Positions 63,065 through 64,000 of a stretch of 64,000 bases of DNA are shown piece after piece; position 1 is the stretch's first letter, and each line of letters starts with the position of its first letter. The position numbers were made by a program, and so were the translations under genes. Source of the DNA: Flavobacterium algicola (GTDB taxonomy: Bacteria; Bacteroidota; Bacteroidia; Flavobacteriales; Flavobacteriaceae); the NCBI RefSeq assembly GCF_022399565.1, contig NZ_JAJTUT010000001.1, positions 124,001 to 188,000 on the forward strand, given 5' to 3'. Below the pieces are notes generated by a model, which worked only from the letters and a program-made list of their open reading frames with translations, was not told the origin of the DNA and made no database searches.

Positions 63065-64000
63065 TTAAAATTTTGTTGATAATGTAACTCCCAACATTCT
63101 TGGACTTCCTAATAAATAAGAACCATAACCCCAAGCCAAATAGCGAGCATCATTGAGATTGCGAACCCAAAAAGCAAGATCTACCTTTTTGCTGGTAACA
63201 CCTACCCTAGTATTTATCATTCCATAACCCTCTTGACTTTCAGTATTTTCAAAATTTAACTGATATTCACCTAAGTAACGGTATTCACCTCGTATGAAAG
63301 CGATTATATTTTGTTTTGATTTTGTAAAAGGAATATTATATTGTACTGCTAACATAGATTGAAAATTTGGGTTGTAAATAGCCTTATTCCCTTTGTAATC
63401 CTTAACTGTAAATGTTATATTATCAAATAATTCTAATTTTTTATACTTGCTATTTGAGGTGCTTGCTGTCCATTCTACTTGTAAATTTTTTATAGGGATG
63501 GCTACAACTTCTGCTTCAATTCCTAAATTGTTCATATTCCCAACATTTAGCGTAGCATAATTTACACCATCACTACTAGTTGTAACTTGTTGGTCTTTTT
63601 GCTGAAAATAGAAAGCGGTAAGGTTTAGTTTTAATTTATTATTGAACAGATTGTTTTTACTTCCAACTTCATAATTATCTGACTTTTCTGGGTCAAAAAT
63701 GGGATTATTTGTATTATTGAAATTAAAGCCCCCAATTCTAAATCCTTTTGTATAAGACGAATACAAAATTGAATTTTCGTTTATTTTATAATTCAAAATT
63801 AGTTTTGGAGTAAAAGCGTTAAAAGTCTTATCTACTTCGGTATCATCTGATAAGATTGTTTTAACATCGTCTTTTACCAAAGAGGAATTTTGGGTCAATG
63901 CCCTGTCCTCTACATCATATCTTACACCAAAGGTTACATCAAGCTTAGTAGTAAATTCATAAGTTGTTTGACCGTAAAAAGCTGCTCCTTTATTATTCCT
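63065..64000 (-). CDS. TonB-dependent receptor, 3' part
   Basis: The frame stays open to the window edge (codons before the internal TTG at 63898 continue to read GAAFYGQTTYEFTTKLDVTF), so the visible 311 residues are the C-terminal beta-barrel of a longer receptor. Barrel strands such as YSSYTKGFRIGGFNF and the closing LGVTLSTKF with terminal Phe mark an outer-membrane TonB-dependent receptor. Substrate unknown; the DJ-1/PfpI lipoprotein gene follows directly on the same strand. Confidence 0.93.
   Translation of the reverse strand, partial: RNNKGAAFYGQTTYEFTTKLDVTFGVRYDVEDRALTQNSSLVKDDVKTILSDDTEVDKTFNAFTPKLILNYKINENSILYSSYTKGFRIGGFNFNNTNNPIFDPEKSDNYEVGSKNNLFNNKLKLNLTAFYFQQKDQQVTTSSDGVNYATLNVGNMNNLGIEAEVVAIPIKNLQVEWTASTSNSKYKKLELFDNITFTVKDYKGNKAIYNPNFQSMLAVQYNIPFTKSKQNIIAFIRGEYRYLGEYQLNFENTESQEGYGMINTRVGVTSKKVDLAFWVRNLNDARYLAWGYGSYLLGSPRMLGVTLSTKF

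Noticed and set aside
1..64000. tRNA, rRNA, prophage, transposase or integration site
   Set aside because: I looked for cloverleaf segments, transposase motifs and phage genes and saw none; no automated scan could be run.

Overview
The window comes from a member of the Bacteroidetes, most likely the genus Flavobacterium or a close relative. This rests on strongly A+T-rich DNA, little sign of Shine-Dalgarno sequences, many promoters of the Bacteroidetes type (TAnnTTTG at -7, in the best cases with TTTG 19-20 nt upstream), and gene content: TonB-dependent receptors, CsbD/YtxH/Lmo0937-type stress proteins, BatA-like protein, ligase-associated DNA repair cassette, bacterial acyl-CoA-binding protein and an OmpA protein with thrombospondin-3 repeats. 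It looks like ordinary chromosome. I see no phage, transposase, CRISPR array, rRNA or tRNA.

Region by region: 0.4-1.1 kb holds an alpha/beta hydrolase that seems to have lost its catalytic residues. 1.2-10.3 kb is a divergent metal-acquisition locus. Leftward run an imelysin lipoprotein and a di-heme lipoprotein; rightward run a DUF4856 lipoprotein, a second imelysin, a full-length homologue of vitamin K-dependent gamma-carboxylase (HTTM family) and a FecA-like TonB receptor. The two arms share a symmetric control region with four copies of TCTAAATAA. 10.5-12.8 kb holds a two-TM protein, a cytosolic metal/cobalamin-type binding protein and pyrF. 12.8-18.6 kb is the four-gene ligase-associated DNA damage response cassette (exonuclease, ATP ligase, DExH helicase, PdeM phosphoesterase).

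18.8-27.7 kb is a stress and envelope region: Dps, CsbD, AI-2E-type permease, AraC-type regulator, response regulator and CHASE3-PAS-PAS histidine kinase, a lipoprotein plus YihY membrane protein, then an outer-membrane barrel with three small stress proteins. 27.8-31.1 kb holds an OmpA-family protein and prfA. 31.1-32.0 kb is a gene-free block with a dispersed structured repeat and a six-unit tandem array of about 128 bp. 32.1-39.7 kb is a peroxide-defence region: exported ankyrin protein and exported catalase divergent from oxyR, an MscS channel, ohrR-ohr, a nitroreductase and a luciferase-like oxidoreductase.

39.8-50.2 kb contains a SHOCT protein, a GreA-like protein, a YoaK protein, the psd/acyl-CoA-binding protein/lipoprotein superoxide dismutase operon, a GH13 enzyme, a DUF808 protein, a DEAD-box helicase variant (DEFD) and a soluble histidine kinase with a 21-residue coiled-coil repeat. 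50.5-64 kb contains a membrane protein, a DUF2400 protein, a LolD-type ATPase, msrA, a lactonase, a BatA-like / pseudo-dihydroorotase / Tic20-like / esterase run, a second copy of the dispersed repeat, two thioredoxin-fold proteins, an acetyltransferase, a DJ-1/PfpI lipoprotein and the 3' end of a second TonB receptor that runs off the window.

The most promising lead is the 1.2-10.3 kb locus, where a gamma-carboxylase homologue sits among exported metal-binding lipoproteins under one symmetric regulatory region.
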